Origin: Bacteroidaceae bacterium | Lineage (GTDB): Bacteria; Bacteroidota; Bacteroidia; Bacteroidales; Bacteroidaceae | Assembly: GCA_017451695.1 (NCBI GenBank) | Contig: JAFTNW010000051.1 | Location: 1 to 64,000, forward strand | DNA length: 64,000 nt | Reading direction: 5' to 3' | Part shown: positions 27,572-35,404 of the stretch, one piece after another | How positions within the stretch are numbered: the first letter of the stretch is position 1 | Layout: each line of letters starts with the position of its first letter | Position numbers and translations under genes: made by a program | The notes under the pieces: generated by a model | Databases searched by the model: none | Seen by the model: the letters and a program-made list of their open reading frames with translations, nothing else | Told to the model about the DNA's origin: nothing

Positions 27572-28309
27572 ATGAGAACATTAAAGACTATCCTCATAGC
27601 AACATATATCATTATAATCATACTTTTGCTGCTGTGCCTCTTGAAATGCAATGGAGCGGGTGAGCGCAACAGGCCACCTGTGAAAGAGAGATTCAAGGCC
27701 GATGTGGTGATGTGTATCGACTGCACAGGCAGCATGGATGGTATTTTGAGCAAAATAAAATCCAATGCTTTGGATTTTCACTCGGACCTGGCAGATAAGT
27801 GCCTCGACTACGGGAAGGAGATTACCGGCATGAGAATTAAGGTGATTGCATTCCGCGATTTTTGCGATGCACAGCCGTTCGAGATATCGGAATTCCATAA
27901 TATGCCCGAGCAGGAGGATGCGTTCCGTTCGTTTGTGTCGAGATTGAAAGCAGACGGTGGTGGCGATGGACCGGAACGAGGGCACGATGCCTTGGGGCTT
28001 GCCATACAATCGGAATGGAACAACGAGCCCGATGTTCACCAAGTGATTATACTGTGGACCGACAATGCATCGCACCCGCTATCGGCAACGTCGCCGGGCC
28101 CAAAGAACCTCGATAACATGAAAACTTTGTGGGACGAAAAGATGAGCAAGAGAGGAAAGAAAATGATTCTTTTTGCACCCGAGGACCCATCGTGGGCAGC
28201 CATAACAGGCAGCTGGGATAAGGTTATAAGACACGATGTGGATGCTGGTGGCGGACTCACCGACATGGACTACGAGGATATAATAAAAGCATTATCGGAA
28301 TCTATTTAG
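27572..28309 (+). CDS. membrane-anchored von Willebrand factor A domain protein
   Basis: A 245-residue protein. The N-terminal anchor (about 7-25) is followed directly by a vWA domain. The metal-ion-dependent adhesion site is recognisable: DCTGSM (Asp50, Thr52, Ser54), a Gly/Asp-rich loop GGGDGPERGHDAL about 85 residues later, and TDNASHP. The domain should face the periplasm and bind a divalent metal and a partner protein. It may be a lipoprotein-like anchor (LLKCN), though that is not a good lipobox. vWA proteins are common in stress, chelatase-like and conflict operons. Confidence 0.85.
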   Translation: MRTLKTILIATYIIIIILLLLCLLKCNGAGERNRPPVKERFKADVVMCIDCTGSMDGILSKIKSNALDFHSDLADKCLDYGKEITGMRIKVIAFRDFCDAQPFEISEFHNMPEQEDAFRSFVSRLKADGGGDGPERGHDALGLAIQSEWNNEPDVHQVIILWTDNASHPLSATSPGPKNLDNMKTLWDEKMSKRGKKMILFAPEDPSWAAITGSWDKVIRHDVDAGGGLTDMDYEDIIKALSESI

Positions 28310-28319
28310 GAAAAAGAAT

Positions 28320-28892
28320 ATGAGAGCAATGAAACTGACCCTATGGGCAACATATATTACATTAATACTGCTACTTCTGATGAATTGCAGAGGTTGCAAT
28401 AACAATTCATCACCCACACCCGCACCCGCCGAAACACCCGCGCCCGCACCCATACCGGAACCCACACCCGAGCCCGAGCCAAGCGACAGCACCGATGTGG
28501 TGGAAGAGGCCGAGAGCATTGGAAACAGTGGCGGCTTAAAGGTAACCCTCATGTGGAATTTCATGGGGGACATAGACCTGCGCATTACCCAACCTAATGG
28601 AAACACTATATATTGGAAGAACAAGAGGGATACAGCCACAGGCGGTTTCCTGGATATAGATAACCGTGAAGGCGGTAGCGGGGCAGCAGAGAACACATAT
28701 TGGGTGAGCCCGCAAGCAGGTAAATATTCTGTGGATATAGAGTACTATGCCGCTTCGGAAACCAAGAAAATTGCCGGAAAGGGAGAGTGTACCGTTGTGG
28801 TATTCCAGGAGGGAAAAGAGCCCCAAACATACAAAGCCCACCTGAGCAGACTTAAAGAGAGAATACATATTGTGGATGTAATAGTGGAATAG
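28320..28892 (+). CDS. anchored protein with Pro-rich linker and DUF2135/YfaP-like domain
   Basis: A 190-residue protein. An N-terminal hydrophobic anchor ends in LLLLMNCRGC, a possible but weak lipobox. A Pro/Glu/Ala linker (PTPAPAETPAPAPIPEPTP) follows, then a beta-sandwich of about 120 residues. Its LKVTLMWNFMGDIDLRITQP and GKYSVDIEYY segments match DUF2135, the domain of YfaP. In Enterobacteria YfaP lies in an operon of export and vWA-like proteins, and here too it follows a vWA gene by 10 nt. Likely periplasmic ligand binding or a structural partner of the vWA protein. Confidence 0.75.
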   Translation: MRAMKLTLWATYITLILLLLMNCRGCNNNSSPTPAPAETPAPAPIPEPTPEPEPSDSTDVVEEAESIGNSGGLKVTLMWNFMGDIDLRITQPNGNTIYWKNKRDTATGGFLDIDNREGGSGAAENTYWVSPQAGKYSVDIEYYAASETKKIAGKGECTVVVFQEGKEPQTYKAHLSRLKERIHIVDVIVE

Positions 28893-28902
28893 CCCTTAAT
28901 CG

Positions 28903-29496
28903 ATGACCGATAGAGAGATTGTTGCAAAACTTATAACAAATGACCAACGTACAATAAACAACTTCTTTTTTGTACGTTGCAAGCCCATGCTCGCCTACGT
29001 GGGGCAATACTTCTGCCCATACAAGCAGAGCGCCGAGGAACTTGTGGGCGAATTCTATGAGTTACTTGCTGCCGATGATTGGCACAAATTGAGAATATTC
29101 AAATTCACCTGCACACTGAACTCGTATGTAACAATCATTGCATCGCGCTATTTCCAGAACAAGAGAAACAAAGAGATGGCATCGCTGGACGATTGCATGC
29201 CATTCGTTGCCGACATGGTTGCCGACGATTGCAGCGGTAAATTCTTTATGGAGGACCTGCACAAGATTATGAAAAGGATGAATGCACTTGATAGATTCCT
29301 TGTGCAACGTATTCTTATAGACGGAGAGAAACCCGGGGATATACTTGATGAAGCAAGAGAACTGATGGCAGGCGATGATACCATAGGCACCAAAGCCGAA
29401 ACAGATACACAATTTGCCGGTTATATATATACGAGGTACAACAGAGTGAAAAAGGGTTTACAAAAACAGATGGTTGCAATAGGGTATGGGAAATAA
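28903..29496 (+). CDS. sigma-70 family RNA polymerase sigma factor-like protein
   Basis: A 197-residue protein of the small bacteroidal sigma-70-like type. The N-terminus (REIVAKLITNDQRTINNFFF) and the SYVTIIASRYFQNKRNKE segment (about 67-88) match region 2, which binds core polymerase and the -10 element. Region 4 is shorter and divergent (about 140-190), so promoter recognition may be altered. It starts 10 nt after the DUF2135 gene and overlaps the next tiny gene by 11 nt. Near the end of a long operon it could drive the array itself or feed back on it. Such autoregulation is inference. Confidence 0.75.
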   Translation: MTDREIVAKLITNDQRTINNFFFVRCKPMLAYVGQYFCPYKQSAEELVGEFYELLAADDWHKLRIFKFTCTLNSYVTIIASRYFQNKRNKEMASLDDCMPFVADMVADDCSGKFFMEDLHKIMKRMNALDRFLVQRILIDGEKPGDILDEARELMAGDDTIGTKAETDTQFAGYIYTRYNRVKKGLQKQMVAIGYGK

Positions 29497-29677
29497 TATT
29501 ATTGATTCCGATAGAATTGAGCAGCTGGGCAGGGTGATAGATGGCACAGCTACTGCCGAAGAGCGCACCTGGGCTTTGCAGAACCTGAACAACTCAAGAT
29601 TTAAGGAGTGCTTTATGACAGCTTTAAGAGCTGCAACGGTGTTTAACACAAATAACAAGGTGTATGAAACAGTTTAA
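29486..29677 (+). CDS. small protein following the sigma factor
   Basis: 63 residues, acidic to neutral and helical (RIEQLGRVIDGTATAEERTW). It overlaps the sigma gene by 11 nt and the next gene by 14 nt, so translation is coupled. The sequence TATAEERTWAL recalls the short anti-sigma-like helices that accompany bacteroidal sigma factors, but there are no Cys or His zinc ligands. I do not recognise a family. Confidence 0.55.
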   Translation: MGNNIIDSDRIEQLGRVIDGTATAEERTWALQNLNNSRFKECFMTALRAATVFNTNNKVYETV

Positions 29678-29963
29678 TAAAATATCAGACGAGGAGTTGG
29701 CAGCATATCTTGACGATATGCTTGCAAAGGAGGGCCGTACCAAGGTTGAGGCAGCCATGGACATTGACACTCTTGAGGTGTTGAGCGTATCGCGCAAAGC
29801 GGCTGAGGATATGCCGGCAAATAATATTATTGAACTGCCATCGTGGAACAGCCACCTGATGATAAACGACGAAATCGCATGCAGCCCCGCAGCGATGGCT
29901 GGATTTCTGGGAGATTGTTTCGCCAACGAAGAGGAGGAGAGAGAGAACGACGAGGAAGAATGA
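29664..29963 (+). CDS. small acidic protein, possible sigma-factor partner
   Basis: 99 residues. The opening ISDEELAAYLDDMLAKEG resembles N-terminal helices of bacteroidal anti-sigma-type proteins (the SDEELAxYLDG pattern). The C-terminus is very acidic (EEEERENDEEE) and has no membrane segment. It overlaps neighbours on both sides. With the preceding small gene it may regulate the sigma factor. This is context-based inference. Confidence 0.55.
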   Translation: MKQFNKISDEELAAYLDDMLAKEGRTKVEAAMDIDTLEVLSVSRKAAEDMPANNIIELPSWNSHLMINDEIACSPAAMAGFLGDCFANEEEERENDEEE

Positions 29964-31369
29964 GCAAAAATATTGAGGAGCATAAAAGGAGAATAAAACG
30001 GTCGATTATGATTTACATAATCGGCTGTAGTTTTTTTGTACTACTCGCTTTGGGCTCCCTATGGCTGGGATATTACATTCTCTGTAATTATGGCAAGCAC
30101 GATATCCCCACCCACATGGGCATACTCTCGGCAGGCGGTATATTGCTGTTGTGGGAGATGGCAAAATCCTTTCGTCTCAAAAGTTCCCTGCCACACTCAT
30201 ACAAACCTATAACAAGAGAGGAATTTCCCGCACTCTTTTCCATAATAGACGAGGTTACCGCAAATCTTAATCTGGCACCTATGAGCAACGTATATATATG
30301 CCCCGATGCCACTGCGGCGGTATTCATACAACCCGTATTAAGCAACCTTGTTTTTGAGCCTAAAAAAAGCCTTGTGATGGGGCTTGGATTCCTCACACAG
30401 ATGGATGACGACGAAATAAAGGCTGTGTTGTACCATGAATTCGGGCACTATGCACAGAAAGAGATGAAGGAGTCCATTTCGGTATATACCATAGGACAAT
30501 TGTCGAGGTCGTTTGTTGCTATAAAAAAACCGAAACAGCATGGCACATGGGAAATGCAATTGAAATCACAAATACTGCTTTTTACATACTTTGCCATATG
30601 GATATGCAACCGTATAAACAAAGCATACTCGAAACTTGCCAAGCAGATGGAGTACGATGCCGATGATATTGCGGCAAGACATGTGGGAACGGCATGCCTG
30701 CAAAGGGCATTGCTGCATGCGGCTGTCATAAAGTATAACTACGATATGATGCAATGGGGCATGCAGCAGTTGCAAGCACAAAACATTGCGGTGAACAATG
30801 AGTATGCAGCCCTGGCGCTTGTAAATAATTACTCTCACCCCACGCGTAATATGTTGCCCGCGGAGATTTTAAGGCGCATAGAGCGTTTGGGAGAACTCAA
30901 AAGCAGCAATAACAAAAGTGCAACAACCGTGAAGAACGGCGCAGAACCCATATGCGGCAGCAAGGAGCCTGCGCCGAACGTGTGCACAGCCGCACGGTTT
31001 GCCGAGTGGATGCAGCAGGGCTGTGCCATATACACACAACAGCGACGGCTTTCCACATCGGTTTATTTGGAGATACATCTTGCCAAGAGAAGGCATAAAC
31101 TGCCATTGGTGGATTCTGCCGCATACAGGATTCTGATAGATGGGAAGCATGTTGGATATGGTAATTTCATTAAAGGGTTTACCATTAAGAAGAAAACATC
31201 ACCGGGCAAGCACACGCTCACTGCCTATGCACCATCGGGAGTTATATCCACACCATTTGAGTTCAAAGTGGAAGAGAACAAAGCCTATCGCATTGAAATG
31301 GACTACAAAGTGTATATAAGAAAAGGGCTTTATGATGTCTTTGGGGAAAAGATAGAGACCATTAGATAG
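29960..31369 (+). CDS. membrane M48 family zinc metalloprotease
   Basis: A 469-residue protein. The ATG at 29960 overlaps the previous stop (ATGA), and was preferred to a longer frame from 29843 that lies within the previous gene. Two N-terminal transmembrane helices (about 15-40 and 55-72) precede an M48 peptidase domain with zinc motif HEFGH (159-163) and third ligand Glu231 in the EYDAD segment. A further hydrophobic stretch follows the zinc helix (LLFTYFAIWICN). The last 80 residues form a PEGA-like beta domain (YRILIDGKHVGYGNFI). M48 membrane proteases such as HtpX degrade misfolded membrane proteins. Here it may turn over array components. Confidence 0.86.
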   Translation: MSKNIEEHKRRIKRSIMIYIIGCSFFVLLALGSLWLGYYILCNYGKHDIPTHMGILSAGGILLLWEMAKSFRLKSSLPHSYKPITREEFPALFSIIDEVTANLNLAPMSNVYICPDATAAVFIQPVLSNLVFEPKKSLVMGLGFLTQMDDDEIKAVLYHEFGHYAQKEMKESISVYTIGQLSRSFVAIKKPKQHGTWEMQLKSQILLFTYFAIWICNRINKAYSKLAKQMEYDADDIAARHVGTACLQRALLHAAVIKYNYDMMQWGMQQLQAQNIAVNNEYAALALVNNYSHPTRNMLPAEILRRIERLGELKSSNNKSATTVKNGAEPICGSKEPAPNVCTAARFAEWMQQGCAIYTQQRRLSTSVYLEIHLAKRRHKLPLVDSAAYRILIDGKHVGYGNFIKGFTIKKKTSPGKHTLTAYAPSGVISTPFEFKVEENKAYRIEMDYKVYIRKGLYDVFGEKIETIR

Positions 31370-31418
31370 ATTTCACACCAACAACCACTCATAAATACAA
31401 GAAAAACATATAAATGAT

Positions 31419-31943
31419 ATGGAACAGGAAACAATAAAGTTCGAGTTTGTGGAAAACAGGGTTTTTGTGCATGGCTACCCCGAATTGGAAGGGCGCAGAG
31501 GCGTTACAGGGGAAGAGGGCATGGCATTCTTCTTTGGGAAGGAGAGTGGGGATTATGATTTCTATGTAGCCAACACCACAACAGGCAAGATACGCAAACT
31601 ATCTACGAAACAGGGCACACTATTGGTTGATGATAGTGAGATAGACTATGACGCAATAGCCAAGGAGTGCTATAACGGCATTAACAATGCCCGCATGAAG
31701 GCTGTACGCTACAATGGAATGAACAGATGGAGCAATTTCAAAGAGGGTATATGCGCCATTACCTGGACTCTATACCCCGACGGCCGATATTTTGCCGATG
31801 GGGACGGGTATGGCATGGAGGAGTGCTACGAGGAGGTGGTGTGTGCCATAATAGACCATAATCTTGATATTATAGAGCCATTCCGCCCCATAGAGGATAT
31901 AACGGCATACCTGCAAAAGTTACGAGATAGCAGGTTGCAATAA
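31419..31943 (+). CDS. hypothetical protein at the end of the array
   Basis: 174 residues, soluble, no signal peptide or transmembrane segment, and no family I recognise. A beta-rich N-terminal half (ESGDYDFYVANTTTGKIRKL) and a helical C-terminal half (EECYEEVVCAIIDH). 49 nt from the M48 gene, same strand. It is probably the last gene of the transcript. The next gene is convergent and I see no clear terminator hairpin. Confidence 0.6.
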   Translation: MEQETIKFEFVENRVFVHGYPELEGRRGVTGEEGMAFFFGKESGDYDFYVANTTTGKIRKLSTKQGTLLVDDSEIDYDAIAKECYNGINNARMKAVRYNGMNRWSNFKEGICAITWTLYPDGRYFADGDGYGMEECYEEVVCAIIDHNLDIIEPFRPIEDITAYLQKLRDSRLQ

Positions 31944-31963
31944 TGTCATCCGCTTGCCGACGG

Positions 31964-32560
31964 CTATTCTATGTATATCCAATTAGTCTGTTTGTCTCTG
32001 CTAAAATACCCCCAAATGTGGAGAGGTATTGTGAAAAATCCATTTTTGATATATCCGTAACCAAATTCTCCCATATCCAGATAGGTGGCATTTGTGCAAC
32101 GCTCGCCACACTCTGAAGCAAAATCGGATAGTGTCATCGGATAATTGGACTGCAATATAAAGGCTCCGTTCTTGTCTTTGCACAACGCCCTGCGCATTGT
32201 TTTGCGCTCGTCGTGAAACTTCATCACTTTTGAATTATTTACCAATGTAAGTTGCTGGAAACCATAATCACCCATCCATCGACTGCTGATAAAGAACATA
32301 TCCCCTTTTAAGGAGACTTTCATTCTCATTGTTTTGTTTGCTTCATAGTTTTTCCCATTTATCCTATAAGCTCCAAGAATCCGTCCTTGCTCATCGGTAA
32401 AAGCGGCAGGAATGCACATTTTGGCATTTTGAGGTCTTGTGTTCGACCATTTGAGCTCACCCTTTGGCAAATCAAATCGGGTTACACCGCTTTTGAAATG
32501 CAAATAGGCAACCCCTATGCATAAAGAAACAAGACAAATGAGTAACAGAAAGCGTTTCAT
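31964..32560 (-). CDS. secreted protein, possibly phosphodiester glycosidase-like
   Basis: 198 residues with a cleavable or anchoring signal (MKRFLLLICLVSLCIGVAYL). The body has GILGAYRINGK-like and RWMGDYGFQQLT phrases, and a PAAFTDEQGRILGAY stretch that loosely recalls phosphodiester glycosidase (NAGPA) domains. The match is weak and I do not claim activity. It lies between the array and tRNA-Met, on the strand opposite to the array. Confidence 0.6.
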   Translation of the reverse strand: MKRFLLLICLVSLCIGVAYLHFKSGVTRFDLPKGELKWSNTRPQNAKMCIPAAFTDEQGRILGAYRINGKNYEANKTMRMKVSLKGDMFFISSRWMGDYGFQQLTLVNNSKVMKFHDERKTMRRALCKDKNGAFILQSNYPMTLSDFASECGERCTNATYLDMGEFGYGYIKNGFFTIPLHIWGYFSRDKQTNWIYIE

Positions 32561-32650
32561 TGAATATTTGTGCTATGCGTGTTTTTTAATCGTTCGGTTT
32601 ATCTACCAATTAGTAAATAATGCCAACAGGTAAAGCCCTACAAATAAAAA

Positions 32651-32680
32651 AAATACGGAAACCAATTGGTTCCCGTATTT
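32651..32680 (-). terminator. terminator of tRNA-Met
   Basis: An imperfect 13-bp stem with AATT loop, directly downstream of the tRNA 3' end on the minus strand and followed by TTTTTATTTG. Confidence 0.75.
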
Positions 32681-32681
32681 G

Positions 32682-32755
32682 TGGGCCATCCAGGGCTTGA
32701 ACCTGGGACCTCCAGATTATGAGTCTGTTGCTCTAACCAACTGAGCTAAAAGCCC
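32682..32755 (-). tRNA. tRNA-Met (anticodon CAT)
   Basis: 74 nt that fold as a cloverleaf: acceptor GGGCTTT/ATGGCCC (one T-T mismatch, one G-T pair), D arm GCTC/GAGC, anticodon loop CTCATAA, T arm CCAGG/CCTGG with TTCAAGC, discriminator A. CCA is not encoded. Anticodon CAT and the first G-C pair suit an elongator Met tRNA. An Ile-CAT (lysidine) identity is less likely but cannot be excluded by eye. Confidence 0.9.
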
Positions 32756-32779
32756 GAGTATCTCCTTGGAAATACAACG

Positions 32780-32810
32780 CAAAAGTAATACATTTTATTC
32801 ACAGAAACAA
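32780..32810 (-). promoter_or_regulatory. promoter of tRNA-Met
   Basis: On the minus strand, TTG at 32808-32810 and TACTTTTG at 32780-32787, separated by 20 nt. The -7 box lies 25 nt upstream of the tRNA 5' end. Confidence 0.6.
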
Positions 32811-32830
32811 GGTTTTTCCAAAAAAAAATA

Positions 32831-32838
32831 TATCTTCG
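32831..32838 (+). promoter_or_regulatory. -7 promoter element of the HAD phosphatase/ribF operon
   Basis: TATCTTCG, 44 nt upstream of the ATG at 32882. Divergent from the tRNA promoter. Confidence 0.5.
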
Positions 32839-32881
32839 CAGTTAAGTATGGTATTTTACCATGTAAAAGGAGCTAATATAT

Positions 32882-33526
32882 ATGGCAATTGAGAAGAAAA
32901 ATATTGTATTTGACCTTGGTGGCATTTTGCTCGACATTCACCCTCAACAGACCTTTGAGGCGTTTGCCGCGCTTGGTGCCGACAGAGCTATATTGAGCGA
33001 GGCATATACTCTTGCAAACAGCACCATGATGAACTATGAGATGGGGTTGATATCCACCAACGAGCTATATGATTACATCACCACTCTTTTACCGCAGAAC
33101 ATCAAGGATATGCCGACAGCCGAAAGGGATACCCGCCTGCACGATGCATGGTGTGCCCTCATTGGCGACCTTCCACTCTACAAATGGCAACGCATCGCAC
33201 AGCTACGCGGAGGGGGGCACAGAATATTCCTTTTAAGCAACACCAACGCCGTACATTGGCAGCAGATTGCCGCCAATATTGAAAAAATAGAGGGGCGCAA
33301 GGTAGATGAATACTTTGACAGGATTTTCCTATCTTACGAAATGCACCGCTGCAAGCCCGACAAAGAGATATTTACACAGATGCTGCACGAGGCTGGAATA
33401 GAGGCCGCCGACACTATATTCTTTGACGACTCGGCCGATAATTGCACGGCAGCCCGCACTGCTGGCATTGAGGCCGTGCTGATAGAGAGAAACTCACAAT
33501 GGGGAGAAATTTTAATGCAAGATTAA
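32882..33526 (+). CDS. HAD superfamily phosphatase (YihX-like subfamily IA)
   Basis: A 214-residue cytosolic hydrolase. Motif I FDLGGILLDI holds the nucleophile Asp. As in YihX-type enzymes the +2 position is Gly, not Asp. Motif II is LLSNTNA, motif III KPDKEIF and motif IV FFDDSADN. Relatives remove phosphate from hexose phosphates or flavin mononucleotide. Only 4 nt separate it from ribF, so a role in flavin phosphate metabolism is worth considering, but the substrate is unknown. Confidence 0.85.
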   Translation: MAIEKKNIVFDLGGILLDIHPQQTFEAFAALGADRAILSEAYTLANSTMMNYEMGLISTNELYDYITTLLPQNIKDMPTAERDTRLHDAWCALIGDLPLYKWQRIAQLRGGGHRIFLLSNTNAVHWQQIAANIEKIEGRKVDEYFDRIFLSYEMHRCKPDKEIFTQMLHEAGIEAADTIFFDDSADNCTAARTAGIEAVLIERNSQWGEILMQD

Positions 33527-33530
33527 TATT

Positions 33531-34454
33531 ATGGAGATTATAACCAACATAGACAATTTGACCGTTAAGCCCACCGCCGCCACCATAGGCTCATACGATG
33601 GTGTTCACAAGGGGCACGTTGCCATGATTAAGGAGTTGCGCACCGCAGCCGCCGAGCGAGGGTTGCCGATTACGGTAATAACCTTTATGCAACACCCACG
33701 AATATTGTTCGGCGCAGAGTGCGAGCCCTTCCTGCTCACAACCAACAAAGAGAAGGTGGCCCTGCTGGAGCAGCTGGGAGTAGAGCGATGCATACTGCTC
33801 GATTTCGACAGCTACATGGCAGCAATGACGGCAGAGCGTTTCATGAAGGAGGTGTTGAAGGACAAACTCGGTGTGGAGTTGCTGGCTGTGGGATACGACC
33901 ATCACTTTGGTACCCCGCAAGAGGGTGAGGGCATTGAGGAGTACATCACCTATGGAAAGAAAGTGGGCATAGAGGTGTTCCAAACAGCGCAATATGCGCC
34001 CAATGGCAGCAACCTGAGTTCATCAGCAGTGCGCCGTGCCCTTGCCGCCGGAAATACCGATGTGGCACAAAGGCTATTGGGCCGCCCCTACTCGCTCGAA
34101 GGGAGTGTTACGCATGGTGCCGCATTGGGGCGCAAGATTGGTTTCCCCACGGCAAACATTATTGTGAGCGACGAGATGAAGATGCTCCCCAAAGATGGTG
34201 TGTACGAGGTTGCGGTAACCGTTGCCGGGAACCGTTACAAAGGGGTAATGAACATAGGCATAAAACCCACCCTGCAAGGGGTAGATTTGCGTACCGCCGA
34301 GGTTCATATACTCGATTTTTCCGAGGATATATATGGACACAAGATTGCAGTTTCGTTCCTGCGCCGCTTGCGCGACGAGATACCCTTCAACAGCATAGAC
34401 GATCTTAAATTGCAGATTGGGGTGGATGTGGCGCGTGTGAAACGCGGAATATAA
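33531..34454 (+). CDS. ribF: bifunctional riboflavin kinase/FAD synthetase
   Basis: A 307-residue cytosolic enzyme that makes FMN from riboflavin and ATP, then FAD. The N-terminal adenylyltransferase half has GSYDGVHKGHVAMI with the nucleotide-binding GxHxGH-like pattern and the SSSAVRRAL segment. The C-terminal riboflavin kinase half has GRKIGFPTANI and GVMNIG. Length is normal. In an operon with the HAD phosphatase. Confidence 0.95.
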   Translation: MEIITNIDNLTVKPTAATIGSYDGVHKGHVAMIKELRTAAAERGLPITVITFMQHPRILFGAECEPFLLTTNKEKVALLEQLGVERCILLDFDSYMAAMTAERFMKEVLKDKLGVELLAVGYDHHFGTPQEGEGIEEYITYGKKVGIEVFQTAQYAPNGSNLSSSAVRRALAAGNTDVAQRLLGRPYSLEGSVTHGAALGRKIGFPTANIIVSDEMKMLPKDGVYEVAVTVAGNRYKGVMNIGIKPTLQGVDLRTAEVHILDFSEDIYGHKIAVSFLRRLRDEIPFNSIDDLKLQIGVDVARVKRGI

Positions 34455-34502
34455 TGGTTACGGGGCAACGCCCTAATATAAAAACACTAAAACTTTACGA
34501 CT

Positions 34503-35369
34503 ATGGGAAAATTTGTAAAACGTATATACCTTTTTGCAACAGTGGCAAAACTTATTGCCTACTTTCTTATATACCAATTCATTTTCACAATAGCCGGACA
34601 ATACATTGCCTATCTGCTCTACAAAACAGCAGTGGAACCGGTTACATACAACGAGTTCGTATTGCAGGCAACAGCGCAAGCAACCCAATACAAGGCAAAC
34701 GGAATGGCAACAGGCATATTGTTATCGTCGCTGATAATGATTGCCCACCTGCTTGTTTTCAAATATGTGCGCATAAACAAAGGATTCCTGCACGAGGTTA
34801 AGCGCAATGTGCTTATCTTCTCCACCCTATTTATAGGCAGCATGATGGTATTGTTTAATATCGTTGCCGTGTGGCTGGGATTGGGGGATTACAACGGGGA
34901 GATTATCGAGACCATGCTCACAAGCGGTGCAGGAATAATATCCATGGCAATAATTGCCCCGATATTGGAGGAACTGCTCTTCCGTGGGGCCATACAGGGC
35001 TTTCTGATGCACATATTCAAAAACCCATGGGTTGGAATAGTCATAGCCTCGCTGCTCTTTGGTGTTATTCATGGCAACCCCATTCAGATATTCTATGCCA
35101 CCTGCATAGGAATAGGATTCGGCTGGATATACTACCGCACAGGCAGCCTGCTACCCGCCATTGTGGGGCACATTTTCAATAACTCGCTTGCTGTTGCAAG
35201 CAACATGCTTTATGGCCCCGACAGCACCGAGCAAGCAATAAACAGCACAAGCGCCGACATTACACTTGCCATGGTTGCCGCCATTTTCACAGCTATTCTG
35301 GCATACATTATAAATAAGATACAACCCGCAGTGCCCAAGCCGTGGCATGAGGCAAGCGAGGTGCTGTAA
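34503..35369 (+). CDS. CPBP family intramembrane metalloprotease
   Basis: A 288-residue protein with about seven hydrophobic helices. Family motifs are all present: EELLFRGAIQG (Glu156-Glu157), FGVIHGNPIQ with the conserved His, and GHIFNNSLAV near the end. Bacterial members (Abi/CAAX-like) act in inner-membrane proteolysis, bacteriocin immunity or protein maturation. The natural substrate here is unknown. It ends in a hairpin shared with the convergent esterase gene. Confidence 0.88.
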   Translation: MGKFVKRIYLFATVAKLIAYFLIYQFIFTIAGQYIAYLLYKTAVEPVTYNEFVLQATAQATQYKANGMATGILLSSLIMIAHLLVFKYVRINKGFLHEVKRNVLIFSTLFIGSMMVLFNIVAVWLGLGDYNGEIIETMLTSGAGIISMAIIAPILEELLFRGAIQGFLMHIFKNPWVGIVIASLLFGVIHGNPIQIFYATCIGIGFGWIYYRTGSLLPAIVGHIFNNSLAVASNMLYGPDSTEQAINSTSADITLAMVAAIFTAILAYIINKIQPAVPKPWHEASEVL

Positions 35370-35371
35370 CA

Positions 35372-35404
35372 AAACTTGGCAAGATTAATAGTCTTGCCAA
35401 GTTT
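35372..35404. terminator. bidirectional terminator overlapping the esterase stop codon
   Basis: A perfect 13-bp inverted repeat with 7-nt loop between convergent genes. The minus-strand gene's stop (35385-35387) lies in the loop, so the last codons form one arm. Confidence 0.85.

Noticed and set aside
29843..29959. Longer N-terminus for the M48 protease
   Set aside because: It would read through the preceding small gene in another frame with low-complexity Arg/Glu. The ATG at 29960 overlaps the stop and leads into a normal membrane helix.
29660..31370. Antisense open frames on the minus strand in the array and elsewhere
   Set aside because: They mirror strong plus-strand genes, have no family features and arise from codon bias.
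5618..31943. CRISPR or a classical toxin-antitoxin inside the array
   Set aside because: No repeat-spacer pattern and no recognisable nuclease or antitoxin pair was seen.
32682..32755. tRNA-Met as the attachment site of an integrated island (the 26-kb array lies on its 3' side)
   Set aside because: No integrase lies in or next to the array, and I find no second copy of the tRNA 3' end near 5.2-5.6 kb.
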